NCBI RefSeq assembly: GCF_004101245.1
Contig: NZ_SCIN01000002.1
Span: forward strand, 868,001-932,000
Direction of reading: 5' to 3'
DNA length: 64,000 bases
DNA from: Sphingomonas sp. UV9
GTDB lineage: Bacteria; Pseudomonadota; Alphaproteobacteria; Sphingomonadales; Sphingomonadaceae
Both the position numbers and the translations under genes were made by a program. Shown in pieces: positions 43,398 to 52,789 of this stretch (within the stretch, counting starts at the first letter, position 1; every line of letters starts with the position of its first letter). The notes beneath the pieces are model-generated. The model saw only the letters and a program-made list of their open reading frames with translations, searched no databases and had not been told where the DNA came from.

Positions 43398-45686
43398 TTA
43401 GCCGATCTCGGTCCGCAACTGCGCGATCATCGGCAGGATCGCGGTCAGCCGTGGTTCCTCCTCGTCGAGGATCGCGAGGAACGCCGCACGCTTGATCGCC
43501 GCGACCCGTCCCGGCTTCATCCGCACGGTCTGCGGCAGCGTCGAGACGGTGATGTCGATCATCCGCTCCGACCCGTGCAGCCGTCCCCAGAGATAGTCGT
43601 TCTCGCGGTAGGCACGGCTGAAGAACGCGCCGAACGTGCCGAACTGGATCCCCTTCAACGTCGACTCCGCGCCGCCCGACCGGATCGCGGTCGCGTCGTC
43701 GGGCGCGATCCGGTCGACCTTGATCGGGTCGAACTCGTCGAGCCCTTCGCCCTGCAACAGCGGCAATGTCGCGGTGTCGAAATATGGGAAGCCGAGATAG
43801 GCGAGCAGCAACGTCCGCCGGGCGGGCTTGGCAAGCGCCGCGAACGCCTCCGCCAGCCGCTGGTCGGTTTCCGCATCGAGCCGGTCGAGCGCGAACGTTT
43901 CGCCTAGCGTCTCCAGCACCGCGCTCGCATCGCCCTTCATCGCGCGCACCGCATCGTGCATTCCTGTGTGCATCTCGCCGCGGAGCCGATCGAGATAGGG
44001 CGACAGCGATTCGTAGATCGCGTCGCGCATCGGTGCGAGCTCGGGCTCGTCGGCGGCGGTCTCCACCTCCGACAGGCGCCGCGCCATCAATCGCAGCCGG
44101 CGGATGCGAAAGCCGATGTCCAACGTCCGCAGGAAGGCGATCGACGCGGGACTGGCGCCGTTCGCAACCCCCGAACCGAGCTGGTCCGCACCCGTCTCTG
44201 CCACCCTCGCGACGATCGCGGCGCGGATCTGCGCCAGTCGCCGCGGGCTGTGATACCGGCCTGCATCGTACAGCAGGCTCGCGATCGTCTCGATCACCGC
44301 GCTGCGCTTCAGATGCCCGTAGGCGACGAACCCATAGCCCGCACTCGCCGCTGCCGCCTTCTGCGCCCGCCGCCGCCACGCGATCAGCCGCGGCGCGGTC
44401 GGCCGGTCGAGGAACAGCGTGTGGCCGAACAGCGATTCGACGTCGGCCTCCACCTCCGGCCGGATCGCGGTGACGATCCCGCGCATCCGGTCGATCCGCG
44501 CCGAGCGCGCGGCGATCGCCTCCAGATTGTCGCGAATCGGTTGCTGGCGCGGAATGTCGCTGATCGCGCCGATGATGGTCTGGAAGAAGCCGGGTGTCCC
44601 TTCGCCGCGATTCAGCCGCAGCTTGATGCCGGGCGAGGGGTCTATGTAGATGAACCGCCGGTCGATCTGGCGCCGCGCCGGGCGTTCCTTCAACGCGTCG
44701 AGCGCCGGCCGGAACGGGGCATTGGCCAGCACCGAACCGTCGATCAGCACCGCGCTCTCCGCTGCGTTGGCCGCGGTATGACGGGGCAGCACGCGCGCGA
44801 GAAAGCCGCTGCGGCTCGGCCACGCGATCTTGCGTCGCTCCAGTACGCCGTCCAGTTCGGCGACCGTGAATGGCGGAAACGCGCCGGGAAAGCTCGATGT
44901 CGCGCGGGCCGCGAACGCCAGTTCCGCGCGCGGCGCCAGCGTCTCGGTCGCGCCGCCATGGTCGGTGAAGTCGACGACCAGCCGGTGCTCGGTTTCGACC
45001 ACCTCGGCCGGTGAGTTGAGCTGCAACCGCTCGGGATGGCCTGAGAAATCGGTCACCGTCACGAACAGGTCGAGCGGCTGGCCGGGGGGCAGCAGCCGCG
45101 GCCCGCGCTCGCTCGCGCCCATCGCATCGAACGCATCGAGCAACAAATTGGTGAAGGTCTTCCCCCCGAACGGCGGCTCGAACCAGCGCGACCGGATGAA
45201 GTGCGACAGCTTGGTGCGCACCTCCTCGCGTGTCGGTTCGTCGAGCGCCTCGACCTTGTCCGTGCTCCGTCCCGCCGCCATCCACGCGAGCGGCATCGCC
45301 CACGCCTTCGAAAAGCGTGATTTCGGCGCCGCCTCGGTATCGATCAGCGCCTCGACATCGGCCGACGTCATCCACAGGTCGGTCAGCGGATCGAGGCTCT
45401 GGCCGGTGGCGATCGCCTGCGCGAGGAAGATGCCGTTGATCCCGCCCGCGCTCGCGCCCGCGATGATGTCGGCGAGCACCCGCACGCGGATCGCGGCATG
45501 GTCTTCGATCTCCTGGAGCAGCGCGTGATACACGCCCTGGCTGCCGCCCTTTGCCGCATCGCCGTCGTGGAACGCCCGGCTCGCGCAGACCAGTCGCCAG
45601 ATCTCCTTGGTGATCCCGTGCATGTAGACCGCCAGGCTGATCCCGCCATAGCAGACGAGCGCCAGCCGCAGTTCCTTCTCGCGCAT
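43398..45686 (-). CDS. Large patatin-like phospholipase-related protein
   Basis: 762 residues. An N-terminal patatin domain begins at MREKELRLALVCYGGISLAVYM (shown by KELRLALVCYGGISLAV); the nucleophile is Ser79 in AGASAGGINGIF, and the catalytic Asp is in LIDGSVLANAPF, so the Ser-Asp dyad is complete. The long C-terminal half (helical, with RIRRLRLMARRLSEVE and PYFDTATLPLLQGEGLDEFDP) fits the patatin-related class with an extra C-terminal domain (DUF3376-like). The substrate is unknown; lipid acyl hydrolysis is expected. Downstream of an EEP hydrolase on the same strand. Confidence 0.85.
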   Translation of the reverse strand: MREKELRLALVCYGGISLAVYMHGITKEIWRLVCASRAFHDGDAAKGGSQGVYHALLQEIEDHAAIRVRVLADIIAGASAGGINGIFLAQAIATGQSLDPLTDLWMTSADVEALIDTEAAPKSRFSKAWAMPLAWMAAGRSTDKVEALDEPTREEVRTKLSHFIRSRWFEPPFGGKTFTNLLLDAFDAMGASERGPRLLPPGQPLDLFVTVTDFSGHPERLQLNSPAEVVETEHRLVVDFTDHGGATETLAPRAELAFAARATSSFPGAFPPFTVAELDGVLERRKIAWPSRSGFLARVLPRHTAANAAESAVLIDGSVLANAPFRPALDALKERPARRQIDRRFIYIDPSPGIKLRLNRGEGTPGFFQTIIGAISDIPRQQPIRDNLEAIAARSARIDRMRGIVTAIRPEVEADVESLFGHTLFLDRPTAPRLIAWRRRAQKAAAASAGYGFVAYGHLKRSAVIETIASLLYDAGRYHSPRRLAQIRAAIVARVAETGADQLGSGVANGASPASIAFLRTLDIGFRIRRLRLMARRLSEVETAADEPELAPMRDAIYESLSPYLDRLRGEMHTGMHDAVRAMKGDASAVLETLGETFALDRLDAETDQRLAEAFAALAKPARRTLLLAYLGFPYFDTATLPLLQGEGLDEFDPIKVDRIAPDDATAIRSGGAESTLKGIQFGTFGAFFSRAYRENDYLWGRLHGSERMIDITVSTLPQTVRMKPGRVAAIKRAAFLAILDEEEPRLTAILPMIAQLRTEIG

Positions 45687-45723
45687 TCTACATCCTCGTC
45701 CGGGTATCGATTACAGAGCCAGG

Positions 45724-45762
45724 GCCTTGGGTTCGAGCGCCTATAGCGCCTTGGGTTCGAGC
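45724..45762. repeat. Direct repeat straddling the stop of the EEP gene
   Basis: GCCTTGGGTTCGAGC occurs at 45724-45738 and 45748-45762 (24-base period). On the minus strand this duplicates LEPKAL before and after the TAG stop, a recent short tandem duplication. Confidence 0.7.
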
Positions 45763-46442
45763 ATAGCCCAGATCGGCAGATGATCCGACGCTTTCCGCGC
45801 CGCCGGGCTGGCATGCACGCCGCATTCCACCACATTCAACTCCTGCGAAACCATGATCCGGTCGAGCCGGGCAACCGCGCGCCGCGAATGGAAACTCGCG
45901 CCTGTTTCGGCAAACGCATAGTCGCGGCCGAAGTCGCGCAGGCATCCGGCGCCCGCACTCCATTCGTTGAGATCGCCCATCATCACCGTTGGATGGCGGT
46001 GGGTGCAGGTATCGACATGGTTCATGATCGCCGCCGCCTGCTTGCGCCGCCACAGTCCCGACAGATCGAGATGCATGCCGAGCACGCGGATCGTGCCGCC
46101 GGCGACCTGCACGTCGGCCATCACCGCCCCGCGCGGCTCCAGCGCCGGCAGGTGCAACAGTTCGCTGGCGATCACCCGCGCCGATTTGCGGACGAGGATG
46201 ACGTTGCCATGCCACCCCATGCTCAGCGCGCGGAGGCCGAAATCGACCGGCTTCCAGTCGCTATGCTCTTCCAGCAGGTGATGCGGCAGCACGCAGGCCT
46301 TTGCTCCGAAACGACGATCCGCCTCCTGCAAGGCGATGACGTCCGCATCGATCTCGCGCAGAACCTCGACCACGCGTTCGGGATTGCGCCGACGGTCGAG
46401 CCCGATGCCCTTGTGGATATTGTAGCTGGCGACCTTGATCAT
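45741..46442 (-). CDS. Endonuclease/exonuclease/phosphatase-family hydrolase
   Basis: 233 residues. The EEP fold motifs are complete: VASYNIHKGIG, IALQEADRRFG (metal Glu), GMHLDLSGLWRR, MMGDLNEWS and SDHLPIWAML (catalytic His). No signal peptide, so cytosolic. Members cleave phosphodiesters of DNA, lipids or nucleotides; the substrate is unknown. Followed by the patatin gene after 54 bases, which could indicate joint lipid metabolism (inference). Confidence 0.88.
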   Translation of the reverse strand: MIKVASYNIHKGIGLDRRRNPERVVEVLREIDADVIALQEADRRFGAKACVLPHHLLEEHSDWKPVDFGLRALSMGWHGNVILVRKSARVIASELLHLPALEPRGAVMADVQVAGGTIRVLGMHLDLSGLWRRKQAAAIMNHVDTCTHRHPTVMMGDLNEWSAGAGCLRDFGRDYAFAETGASFHSRRAVARLDRIMVSQELNVVECGVHASPAARKASDHLPIWAMLEPKAL

Positions 46443-46518
46443 GCGTGGGCCCTATAACGCCGCCCGCGCGACCACGGTTGCACGGGGTGGTGTCGATCCA
46501 GCCGTTTCCTCTCTCGCC

Positions 46519-48873
46519 TCATAGTCCGATCGCCAGCCTCAGCGTGATCGCGCGCGGGCGGATCGGTACGGTCTGCGTGGTGGTGGCCAGCGTGAAGGGA
46601 TTGCCGAACCCGAAGCTGTTGCCGCGGCCATCGAGCAGATTGTCGACATCGATCGACCAGTGCCGCGGACCGTCGTCCAGCGTCGCGCCCGCGCCGACGG
46701 TCGCATAGTCTCCCGCGGGCCGATCGAGCAGGGGATCGAAGCTCAGCCGCGTCTGGCCGATATAGCGGGCCGTGAGATAGCCGCTCGCCGGCATCCCGAT
46801 CAGCGAGAACCGCCGCGTGACACCCAACCGCGCCGAGTAATCGGGAACGACCGGCAAGCGGCGATCGTCCTGCTCGGCGCGGTCGGTTGCCGGCGACGTC
46901 AGCCGCGCGCGCTGGATCGTGGTGCCGAAGTCGATGGTATAGGGCCGCGCCTCGAACCGCCCGCCAAACTCGACGCCGTAGTTGGTGGCGTTCCCCGCAT
47001 CGACCGTCCCGAACAATCCGTCCGATCCGACCACGTCGCTGCGCAGATGCTCCCAGATCGATCCGAAGATCGCACCGCTCAGGCTCAGCCGATCGTCCAG
47101 CCCGCGGATGCGCCAGCCCAATTCGAGGCTTCGCAACTCGTCGCCAGGGATGCGCTGCTCGCGGCTGATCGACGCCCGGGTTACGCCCGCGGGACGAATC
47201 GCGCTGGCGTAGCGCAGCCAGATCATCCCGACATCGTCCCGGTGCCAGCTGAGCGTGCCGCTCGGGGTCACGCCCAGCTTGGTGGTGCTCTGCTCGTCGG
47301 GGCCCTGCTGCTCGATGTCGTTCACGGTGACGAACCCGCGCAGGCCGATCTTCAGATCGAGCGCGGACGATAGACGCTGCGTGCCCTCTGCGAACATCGC
47401 GGCCTCGAACACCGCTTCCTTGTCGTCGCGTGCGATCGCGCTGCTGGAGTCCGAATCGAAGCGTCCCTTGAGGCGTGTGGTCGCGTGCAGGATCGACGCG
47501 CCGACGATCCAAGGATGCCGGGCGGTCGGATCGCTCAGCCGGACCTCCTGCGTCAACAGCCGGATCGCCCGATCCTCGACATAGGCGACCGGTACGGTCG
47601 TTCCGAGCGCGCCGGCTAGGCTGCTCGCATCGTAGGTGCTCCCGAATTCATGCGAGACGATCGAGGTGGTCGACTGCGCGTCGAGGTTGCCGATCGGGCC
47701 GTGCACGTCGAGCGATCCTGACACGAAGTCGTTGTCCTGGGGCTCGGCGATCGCGGTCGAACGCGACAACCCCCCGGTCGCGTACTGACTGTCACGGGCT
47801 TCAATCGACTGGGCGATGCCGCTCGCGGTCGCGGTCCAGCCACCGCCGATCGCCCAGCGCAGCGCGGCACGACCGCCGCTGCGCCCGGTGCGGTTGACGT
47901 CACGCTTGCCGCGGCCGGTATCGTTGATCCAGCCGGGCATCGTCTCGGTCCAGCCCGATGCGCGCAACGCCAGTGCGCCGGTCACCATCGGCAAATTGAG
48001 CGTCCCGTCGAGCGCGCCGCCGAACGCGCCGTTGTTGATGCCGGTGATCTCGCCTGCAACGCTGCCCGAGGCTTGGTCGAGGTCGGGTGCGGTGGTGACG
48101 ATCCGGATCACGCCGCCTAGCGCGCCGGTGCCATACAGCGTGCCTTGTGGGCCGCGCAGTATCTCGACGCGGTCGATGTCGACCATCCGGAGATCGGGAT
48201 CGGGCGAGGAGTAACCTATGCGGGCGTCGTCCAGATACAGGCTGACGAGCGATTGGCTGGTGCCGTTGAACGCGCTGTCTGCGACGCCGCGCAGGAAGAC
48301 GCGGTCGCGACCGGGGCCGAGATTGGTCGAGAACGCGCCATCGGTGGTCGCTAGCAGATCGACCAGGCCGCGCTTGCCGGCGAGGCGGCCGAGCGCGGGG
48401 CCACCGAGGATGCTGATCGACGCGGGCAGATCGGAGAGGCGCTCGTCGCGCTTGCTGGCGGTGACGATGATGTCGCCGCCTTCGACGACTGGCGTTACGA
48501 GCGGGTGAGCACGGGCCGTGTGCGGGGGCAGGGGCTCGATCCGCCACGTCTTCGCGTCGACGCGGACCGCGCGCAGATGCGTCCCCGCCAGCAGCCGCTT
48601 CAGCACCTCGGCGACGTCGCGAGAGCGTATGATCCTGCGCGTCGGCATATCGGGCAGTACGCCGACCATGCCGATCGAGATACCGGTCTGCCGGGCCAGC
48701 GAATCCAGCGCGGTGTGCAGCGATCCGGCCGGAATGACGATCACCCGTATGGGGCTGGCGCGCGCCGCCTCAGCGCGGGCTGGTGCGCTCGATATGGACG
48801 ACGCCATCAGCGCGGCGCAGGCGTAGCGGCAACACCGCGCGAAGCTGATCGAGAAGCCGCGATCCGTCGCCAA
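46519..48873 (-). CDS. TonB-dependent outer-membrane receptor with STN domain
   Basis: 784 residues from a TTG at 48873 that supplies a plausible signal peptide (FARCCRYACAALMASSISS ... ARAEA). An STN signalling domain follows (about 45-112, AGSLHTALDSLARQTGISI), then the plug with VEILRGPQGTLYGTGALGG and a 22-strand-type barrel ending at ITLRLAIGL. STN domains contact FecR-type anti-sigma factors. Its start overlaps the FecR gene by about 100 bases. The ligand is unknown. Confidence 0.9.
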   Translation of the reverse strand: MATDRGFSISFARCCRYACAALMASSISSAPARAEAARASPIRVIVIPAGSLHTALDSLARQTGISIGMVGVLPDMPTRRIIRSRDVAEVLKRLLAGTHLRAVRVDAKTWRIEPLPPHTARAHPLVTPVVEGGDIIVTASKRDERLSDLPASISILGGPALGRLAGKRGLVDLLATTDGAFSTNLGPGRDRVFLRGVADSAFNGTSQSLVSLYLDDARIGYSSPDPDLRMVDIDRVEILRGPQGTLYGTGALGGVIRIVTTAPDLDQASGSVAGEITGINNGAFGGALDGTLNLPMVTGALALRASGWTETMPGWINDTGRGKRDVNRTGRSGGRAALRWAIGGGWTATASGIAQSIEARDSQYATGGLSRSTAIAEPQDNDFVSGSLDVHGPIGNLDAQSTTSIVSHEFGSTYDASSLAGALGTTVPVAYVEDRAIRLLTQEVRLSDPTARHPWIVGASILHATTRLKGRFDSDSSSAIARDDKEAVFEAAMFAEGTQRLSSALDLKIGLRGFVTVNDIEQQGPDEQSTTKLGVTPSGTLSWHRDDVGMIWLRYASAIRPAGVTRASISREQRIPGDELRSLELGWRIRGLDDRLSLSGAIFGSIWEHLRSDVVGSDGLFGTVDAGNATNYGVEFGGRFEARPYTIDFGTTIQRARLTSPATDRAEQDDRRLPVVPDYSARLGVTRRFSLIGMPASGYLTARYIGQTRLSFDPLLDRPAGDYATVGAGATLDDGPRHWSIDVDNLLDGRGNSFGFGNPFTLATTTQTVPIRPRAITLRLAIGL

Positions 48874-49753
48874 TCGTCAAAACCCCGGAGAAACGTAGTC
48901 CGGCGGCGGACGGATCGACCACCAGCGGGGTGCGTGCATACCGTGATATGTCGGCGACAACCAGCGTCAACGGCGCGCCGTCATAGTCGAGCCGACCATC
49001 GGTCCAATCCGCCACCGACGTCGGGGCGACCGCGCGGCGTTCGGCGATCCCGGTGGCGGGGTCGATGTCGAGCCGTTGCCCCGCGACGAGAGTCGTCGGC
49101 GTGCTGCCGTCCGCGGTGTTCGGCGCGACGCTGACACTGCCTTGCGCGACCGCGATCGATATCCGCCCCTGCGCACTGACCACGGCAAAGCGCGTCCCGA
49201 TATCACGGACCTCATAGCCACCCGCCCGCACGATCAGCGTTCGCGACGGATCGTGGCGCACCGAGAAGCTCGCCGCACCGTCCGCGACGTCGATCAGCGG
49301 AGTCGTGCCCCCCGATACCGAGACCCGCGACCCGCGATCGAGGCGCATCGCGCTGCCATCGGCGAGCGTCACCGCGCGAGTCTCGCCAGCGCCGGTCGCA
49401 TAGGTCTGCACGCCGTCGTCCGGCCCGGTGAGCGTCGGCGCGACGAGCACCAGCGCCAGCCCGGCGGCGAGCGCGCCGCCGGTGCCTGCCGCCATCCAGC
49501 GCCAGCGCGTGGGACGCGCCACCGGCGTGCCATCGGCGACGCCGTCGTCATTCGCAGGCAGCAGTGCGGCGATCGCTGGGGCGGCGGCGCCGATCTCCGC
49601 ATCGAGCAGCGCGATCGAATCATAGGCGGCACGATGCGATGGATCGGCCTCCAGCCAGTCGCCGAAGCCCGCCCAATCCATATCGGGCGCGTCGATCCGC
49701 ACGTGCCAGGCGGCGGCGACGTCGATCGGATCCTGGGTCGTTGCGTCCATCAC
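48770..49753 (-). CDS. FecR-type anti-sigma factor
   Basis: 327 residues. Cytosolic N-terminal part with AWHVRIDAPDMDWAGFGDWLEADPSH-like DUF4880 region (WLEADPSHRAAYDS), one membrane segment (about 96-115), and a periplasmic FecR domain (YATGAGETRAVTLADGS, RVSVSGGTTPLIDV, YEVRDIGTRFAV). A C-terminal STN-like end (LVVADISRYARTPLVV ... FSGVL) follows. It relays receptor occupancy to the ECF sigma factor encoded just upstream. Confidence 0.92.
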   Translation of the reverse strand: MMDATTQDPIDVAAAWHVRIDAPDMDWAGFGDWLEADPSHRAAYDSIALLDAEIGAAAPAIAALLPANDDGVADGTPVARPTRWRWMAAGTGGALAAGLALVLVAPTLTGPDDGVQTYATGAGETRAVTLADGSAMRLDRGSRVSVSGGTTPLIDVADGAASFSVRHDPSRTLIVRAGGYEVRDIGTRFAVVSAQGRISIAVAQGSVSVAPNTADGSTPTTLVAGQRLDIDPATGIAERRAVAPTSVADWTDGRLDYDGAPLTLVVADISRYARTPLVVDPSAAGLRFSGVLTIGDGSRLLDQLRAVLPLRLRRADGVVHIERTSPR

Positions 49754-49834
49754 GGCACCCTCGTTCCGAGCGGATGCCCCCCGCTCATGTCATAGACGCC
49801 ACGCCGCGCCCGCCACCGCAGTCCGGCGCCAAAA

Positions 49835-50452
49835 TCAATCATTTAGCGCCTTTCTGAGATGACGAAGCGCGACGGCGATGTGCTTTTCGACCGCGCTGCG
49901 GGTGATCCCGAACTCGGCGGCGACGTCGGCGTGCGACAGTCCGTCGACCTTGTGGCGGCGAAACACGCGCATCGCACCTTCGGGAGGGCCGGCGAGCGCC
50001 GCGGCGAGGTGCGCGATCCGCTGTCGCCCGGCGGCCGCATCGAATGCGGACGGCGCATCGTCGATCGCTTCGCCCCCCGCGACCGTTCCCGCCGTCACGG
50101 TCGTGGTCGCCTCGACATAGCCGCTGTCGCGACGGGCCCGGCGCCCGTTCGCGCGGAGTCGGTCGAGCACGATGTTCATGCCGATGCGGTGCAGATAGGC
50201 GACCGGGTTGGCGATCGGACCCGCCACCGGCTCGGCGATGTGCAGCCAGATCTCCTGCACGACGTCCTCGGCCTCCGCGACGCTGCCCGTCCGCCCGGTG
50301 AAGAACCGGACGAGCTGTGGGCGATGTGCCGCGAGCACCGCCGACAGGCCGTCAGGCGGAAGGGCGTCGACGTCGGCTACGGCTTGGCTCCGAAAGTCAT
50401 GGGCCGTGTCTTGCCCTCTGCCTGCTCGGAAGTCGCGTCCGAAATGTCCCAA
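49835..50452 (-). CDS. FecI-like ECF sigma factor
   Basis: About 205 residues if the TTG at 50452 is used; the first 30 residues look non-domain-like and no ATG is available, so the start is uncertain. Sigma region 2 (FFTGRTGSVAEAEDVVQEIW, AYLHRIGMNIVLDRLRANG) and region 4 (HADVAAEFGITRSAVEKHI) are clear. With the FecR and TonB-receptor genes downstream it makes a FecIRA-type cell-surface signalling set, usually for iron chelates or other nutrients. Confidence 0.9.
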   Translation of the reverse strand: MGHFGRDFRAGRGQDTAHDFRSQAVADVDALPPDGLSAVLAAHRPQLVRFFTGRTGSVAEAEDVVQEIWLHIAEPVAGPIANPVAYLHRIGMNIVLDRLRANGRRARRDSGYVEATTTVTAGTVAGGEAIDDAPSAFDAAAGRQRIAHLAAALAGPPEGAMRVFRRHKVDGLSHADVAAEFGITRSAVEKHIAVALRHLRKALND

Positions 50453-50499
50453 GACGTGAGCTGGAAGGCCGGGGGGCTGGTCGCCGGCTCAGGCGGCGA

Positions 50500-50739
50500 T
50501 CAGCTCCGGCGCGGCCGCATCATGATGCGCCACATCAGGATGACCCCGACCGCGACGAACAACAGTGCCGCCGCGACGAACGCCAGATAGAACAGCGGCG
50601 AACGCCACGGGGATGCCACCGCACCGGGTATCACGCCGTTCGGCCTGTCCAGTTCGGCGCTAGCCAATCGCGCCGGCGATGCGGCGAACCGTGGTTGCTC
50701 CTCGGCGATACCAAAGGGGTGTGGCGCGATCGCGGTCAT
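50500..50739 (-). CDS. Small single-span membrane protein
   Basis: 79 residues from the ATG at 50739 that overlaps the glycosyltransferase stop by four bases. One strong membrane helix near the C-terminus (PLFYLAFVAAALLFVAVGV) ends in WRIMMRPRRS. The N-terminal 45 residues are polar. No family recognised. The coupling supports it as a real gene acting with the glycosyltransferase. Confidence 0.65.
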   Translation of the reverse strand: MTAIAPHPFGIAEEQPRFAASPARLASAELDRPNGVIPGAVASPWRSPLFYLAFVAAALLFVAVGVILMWRIMMRPRRS

Positions 50740-51941
50740 CGTCCCGTTCCTCGTCCATGGTGGAGCGCGTGGTCGTGCAGGTTCGCCCTGTCCGCCTCGT
50801 AAAGGGCGAGCAGCGCGTCGAAATGATCGTCCATCGTTCGGACCGGGCGCTCCCGCCGCGCCGCCGTATCCGATGCGATCGTATCGGCGACCGCGAGGAT
50901 CGCTTCGGCGGCATCCTGCGCATCGCCCGAGCGATACACTGCGCCGTCGTTTGCGCAGGCGAGATCGGCCGCGCCGCCGCGGTCCGGCGCGATCAACGTC
51001 AATCCCGATGCGATCGCCTCCGCCGCGACGAAGCAGAACGTCTCCGCTTCGCAGCCATGGATCAGCGCGTCGGCACTCGCCATCAGACGCGCCAGCGCAC
51101 CGCGGTCGCGGATCGGTTCGAGCAGGCGGACGTGCGGGTTGTCGCCGATCGCGTCGATCACCCTGCGCTGCCGTCCGCCGCCACCGATCATCAGCAGGCC
51201 AACCGGTGCGTGCGCGCCGGCGATGGCGGCGGCCTGCGCGACCATGTCCCAGCGCTTCTCGGGCGCATGTCGGCCGACCCCGATGAGCAGCAGCGCATCC
51301 TCGCCCAGCCCACACAGCGCCAGCATCTCGCGGCGCAGGTTCTCGTCGCGCAGCCGCGGCGAGAACTGGCCCGGTTCGACACCCATCGGATCGGTCATCA
51401 CCTTGCGCAGGCCACCCTCGCGCAGTCGCCGTGTCAGGCTTTCGCTCGCGCTGACCACATGGTCGAACTGCGCATCGAGCCGGCGCAGATGCCGCCAATA
51501 CCAGTCGAACGCGCGATCGATCGTCGGCGTCGACGCGACGTTGCCGAACCAGCGATAGGCATAGGCGGATAGGGGGTCCGCATGCGCGATCAGCGATAGC
51601 CGCGCGCGCGATCCCGAGCGATTGCGCCAGTCCGCGACCATCGACGCGCTGCGCCACGGCGACGAGACCTCGACGACATCGGCATCCTCTTCGTCGAGTA
51701 TCGCGTGCAGCGCCGCGCGGTCGGCGAAATAGCGATAGGACCGGTCAAGCGGAAACCGCGGCGAGCGCAGCCAGCGGACCCGTGCATGCGGACCACGCTG
51801 CTCCTCACGATCCTCCTCGCCGGGCGCGATGACGACAAGCTCGTGCCCTCTTGCAGCGAGCGCGACCAGCTTGCGATCGATATAGGTCCGCACCCCGCCG
51901 CCGGTCGGCGTGTAGAACGCGCAGACGTCGACGATCTTCAT
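50736..51941 (-). CDS. GT4-type glycosyltransferase
   Basis: 401 residues from the ATG at 51941, which overlaps the upstream gene by four bases. GT-B fold: glycine-rich loop FYTPTGGGVRTYID at the N-terminus, acceptor-side HADPLSAYAYRW, then MGVEPGQFSP, GVGRHAPEKRWD and the EX7E motif in CEAETFCFVAAEAIASG. It transfers a sugar from a nucleotide donor to an unknown acceptor. Operon with a DUF2334 protein and a small membrane protein suggests a glycan or glycolipid product. Confidence 0.9.
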   Translation of the reverse strand: MKIVDVCAFYTPTGGGVRTYIDRKLVALAARGHELVVIAPGEEDREEQRGPHARVRWLRSPRFPLDRSYRYFADRAALHAILDEEDADVVEVSSPWRSASMVADWRNRSGSRARLSLIAHADPLSAYAYRWFGNVASTPTIDRAFDWYWRHLRRLDAQFDHVVSASESLTRRLREGGLRKVMTDPMGVEPGQFSPRLRDENLRREMLALCGLGEDALLLIGVGRHAPEKRWDMVAQAAAIAGAHAPVGLLMIGGGGRQRRVIDAIGDNPHVRLLEPIRDRGALARLMASADALIHGCEAETFCFVAAEAIASGLTLIAPDRGGAADLACANDGAVYRSGDAQDAAEAILAVADTIASDTAARRERPVRTMDDHFDALLALYEADRANLHDHALHHGRGTGR

Positions 51942-52789
51942 GATGGCACCTGTTCGGTGACCAGATCGGCATAGCGCGACACGGTGCGCCGCTCGGCGAG
52001 CGTGCGGAGCGTCCGATCGATGCTGGTCAGCAGTGAGTCCTTGGTGACGTCGCCGGGATGGACCGCGACGCGCATCGTCGGCATCCAGTCGGGCAGCGCG
52101 CGTGCCGCAGCCGCGACCGCGAGCGAACTGGCGGTGCGCGCGGCCGAGCGGCTGGCCCAGGTCACCACCGGGCCGCGCGCGACGATCGCGCCGGTGGCCG
52201 GCTGCCAGACGCGGAAATGATCCTCGGCGAGCGCGAACTCGCAGGCTCTCAGCGCCGCGTGTGCGCCTGGACCGTAGAGCCAGGCGGGGGCGATGAACCC
52301 CGCGACCGACCGACCGATCGCCTGTTCGACCATATCGCGGCCGATGCGCATCCGGTGTTCGGCTTCGACCGCGTCGAGCCCGAGAAACTCGCCTTCGCCG
52401 GCGGTCATGTAGCGGGCCTTCAAGGCACTGGCGGCGTTCCGATGGTCGCTTGCGTCGCGGTGGAACCAGCCGTGGAGAAACATCTCGACCCCGGCATCCG
52501 CCCACGCTCGCAGCCGGCGCGCAAAGGCGGGCGACCGGTCGAGCCGCGCGACACCCCAGTGATCGGGCACCACCAGCATCGCGAACCGCGGCCCGCCAAG
52601 GATAGCCTCGATCCGCTCGGCAAGCATGGCGATCGGCACGGCGAAAGTCGGCGACACGTCGTGGATCGACACCACCAGCCTCTTGTCCGTCGGCCTTTTG
52701 CCGGCCGGGGAAGGCTCGAACCCGCGCTCTGGCGGTTGGGCAGGATCGGCAAAGTCGGTTTGCGCCATCGTCTCGCTCTCGTTGATCAT
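51938..52789 (-). CDS. DUF2334 polysaccharide-deacetylase-like protein
   Basis: 283 residues from the ATG at 52789; a second ATG seven codons later is possible. RLVVSIHDVSPTFAVPIAML holds the first metal-site Asp of the deacetylase fold, and MFLHGWFHRD the HxxxH-like site; FIAPAWLYGPGAHAALRAC and MRVAVHPGDV complete the NodB-type core. No signal peptide. It is predicted to act on an acetylated sugar; unproven. First gene of the operon with the GT4 glycosyltransferase. Confidence 0.85.
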   Translation of the reverse strand: MINESETMAQTDFADPAQPPERGFEPSPAGKRPTDKRLVVSIHDVSPTFAVPIAMLAERIEAILGGPRFAMLVVPDHWGVARLDRSPAFARRLRAWADAGVEMFLHGWFHRDASDHRNAASALKARYMTAGEGEFLGLDAVEAEHRMRIGRDMVEQAIGRSVAGFIAPAWLYGPGAHAALRACEFALAEDHFRVWQPATGAIVARGPVVTWASRSAARTASSLAVAAAARALPDWMPTMRVAVHPGDVTKDSLLTSIDRTLRTLAERRTVSRYADLVTEQVPS

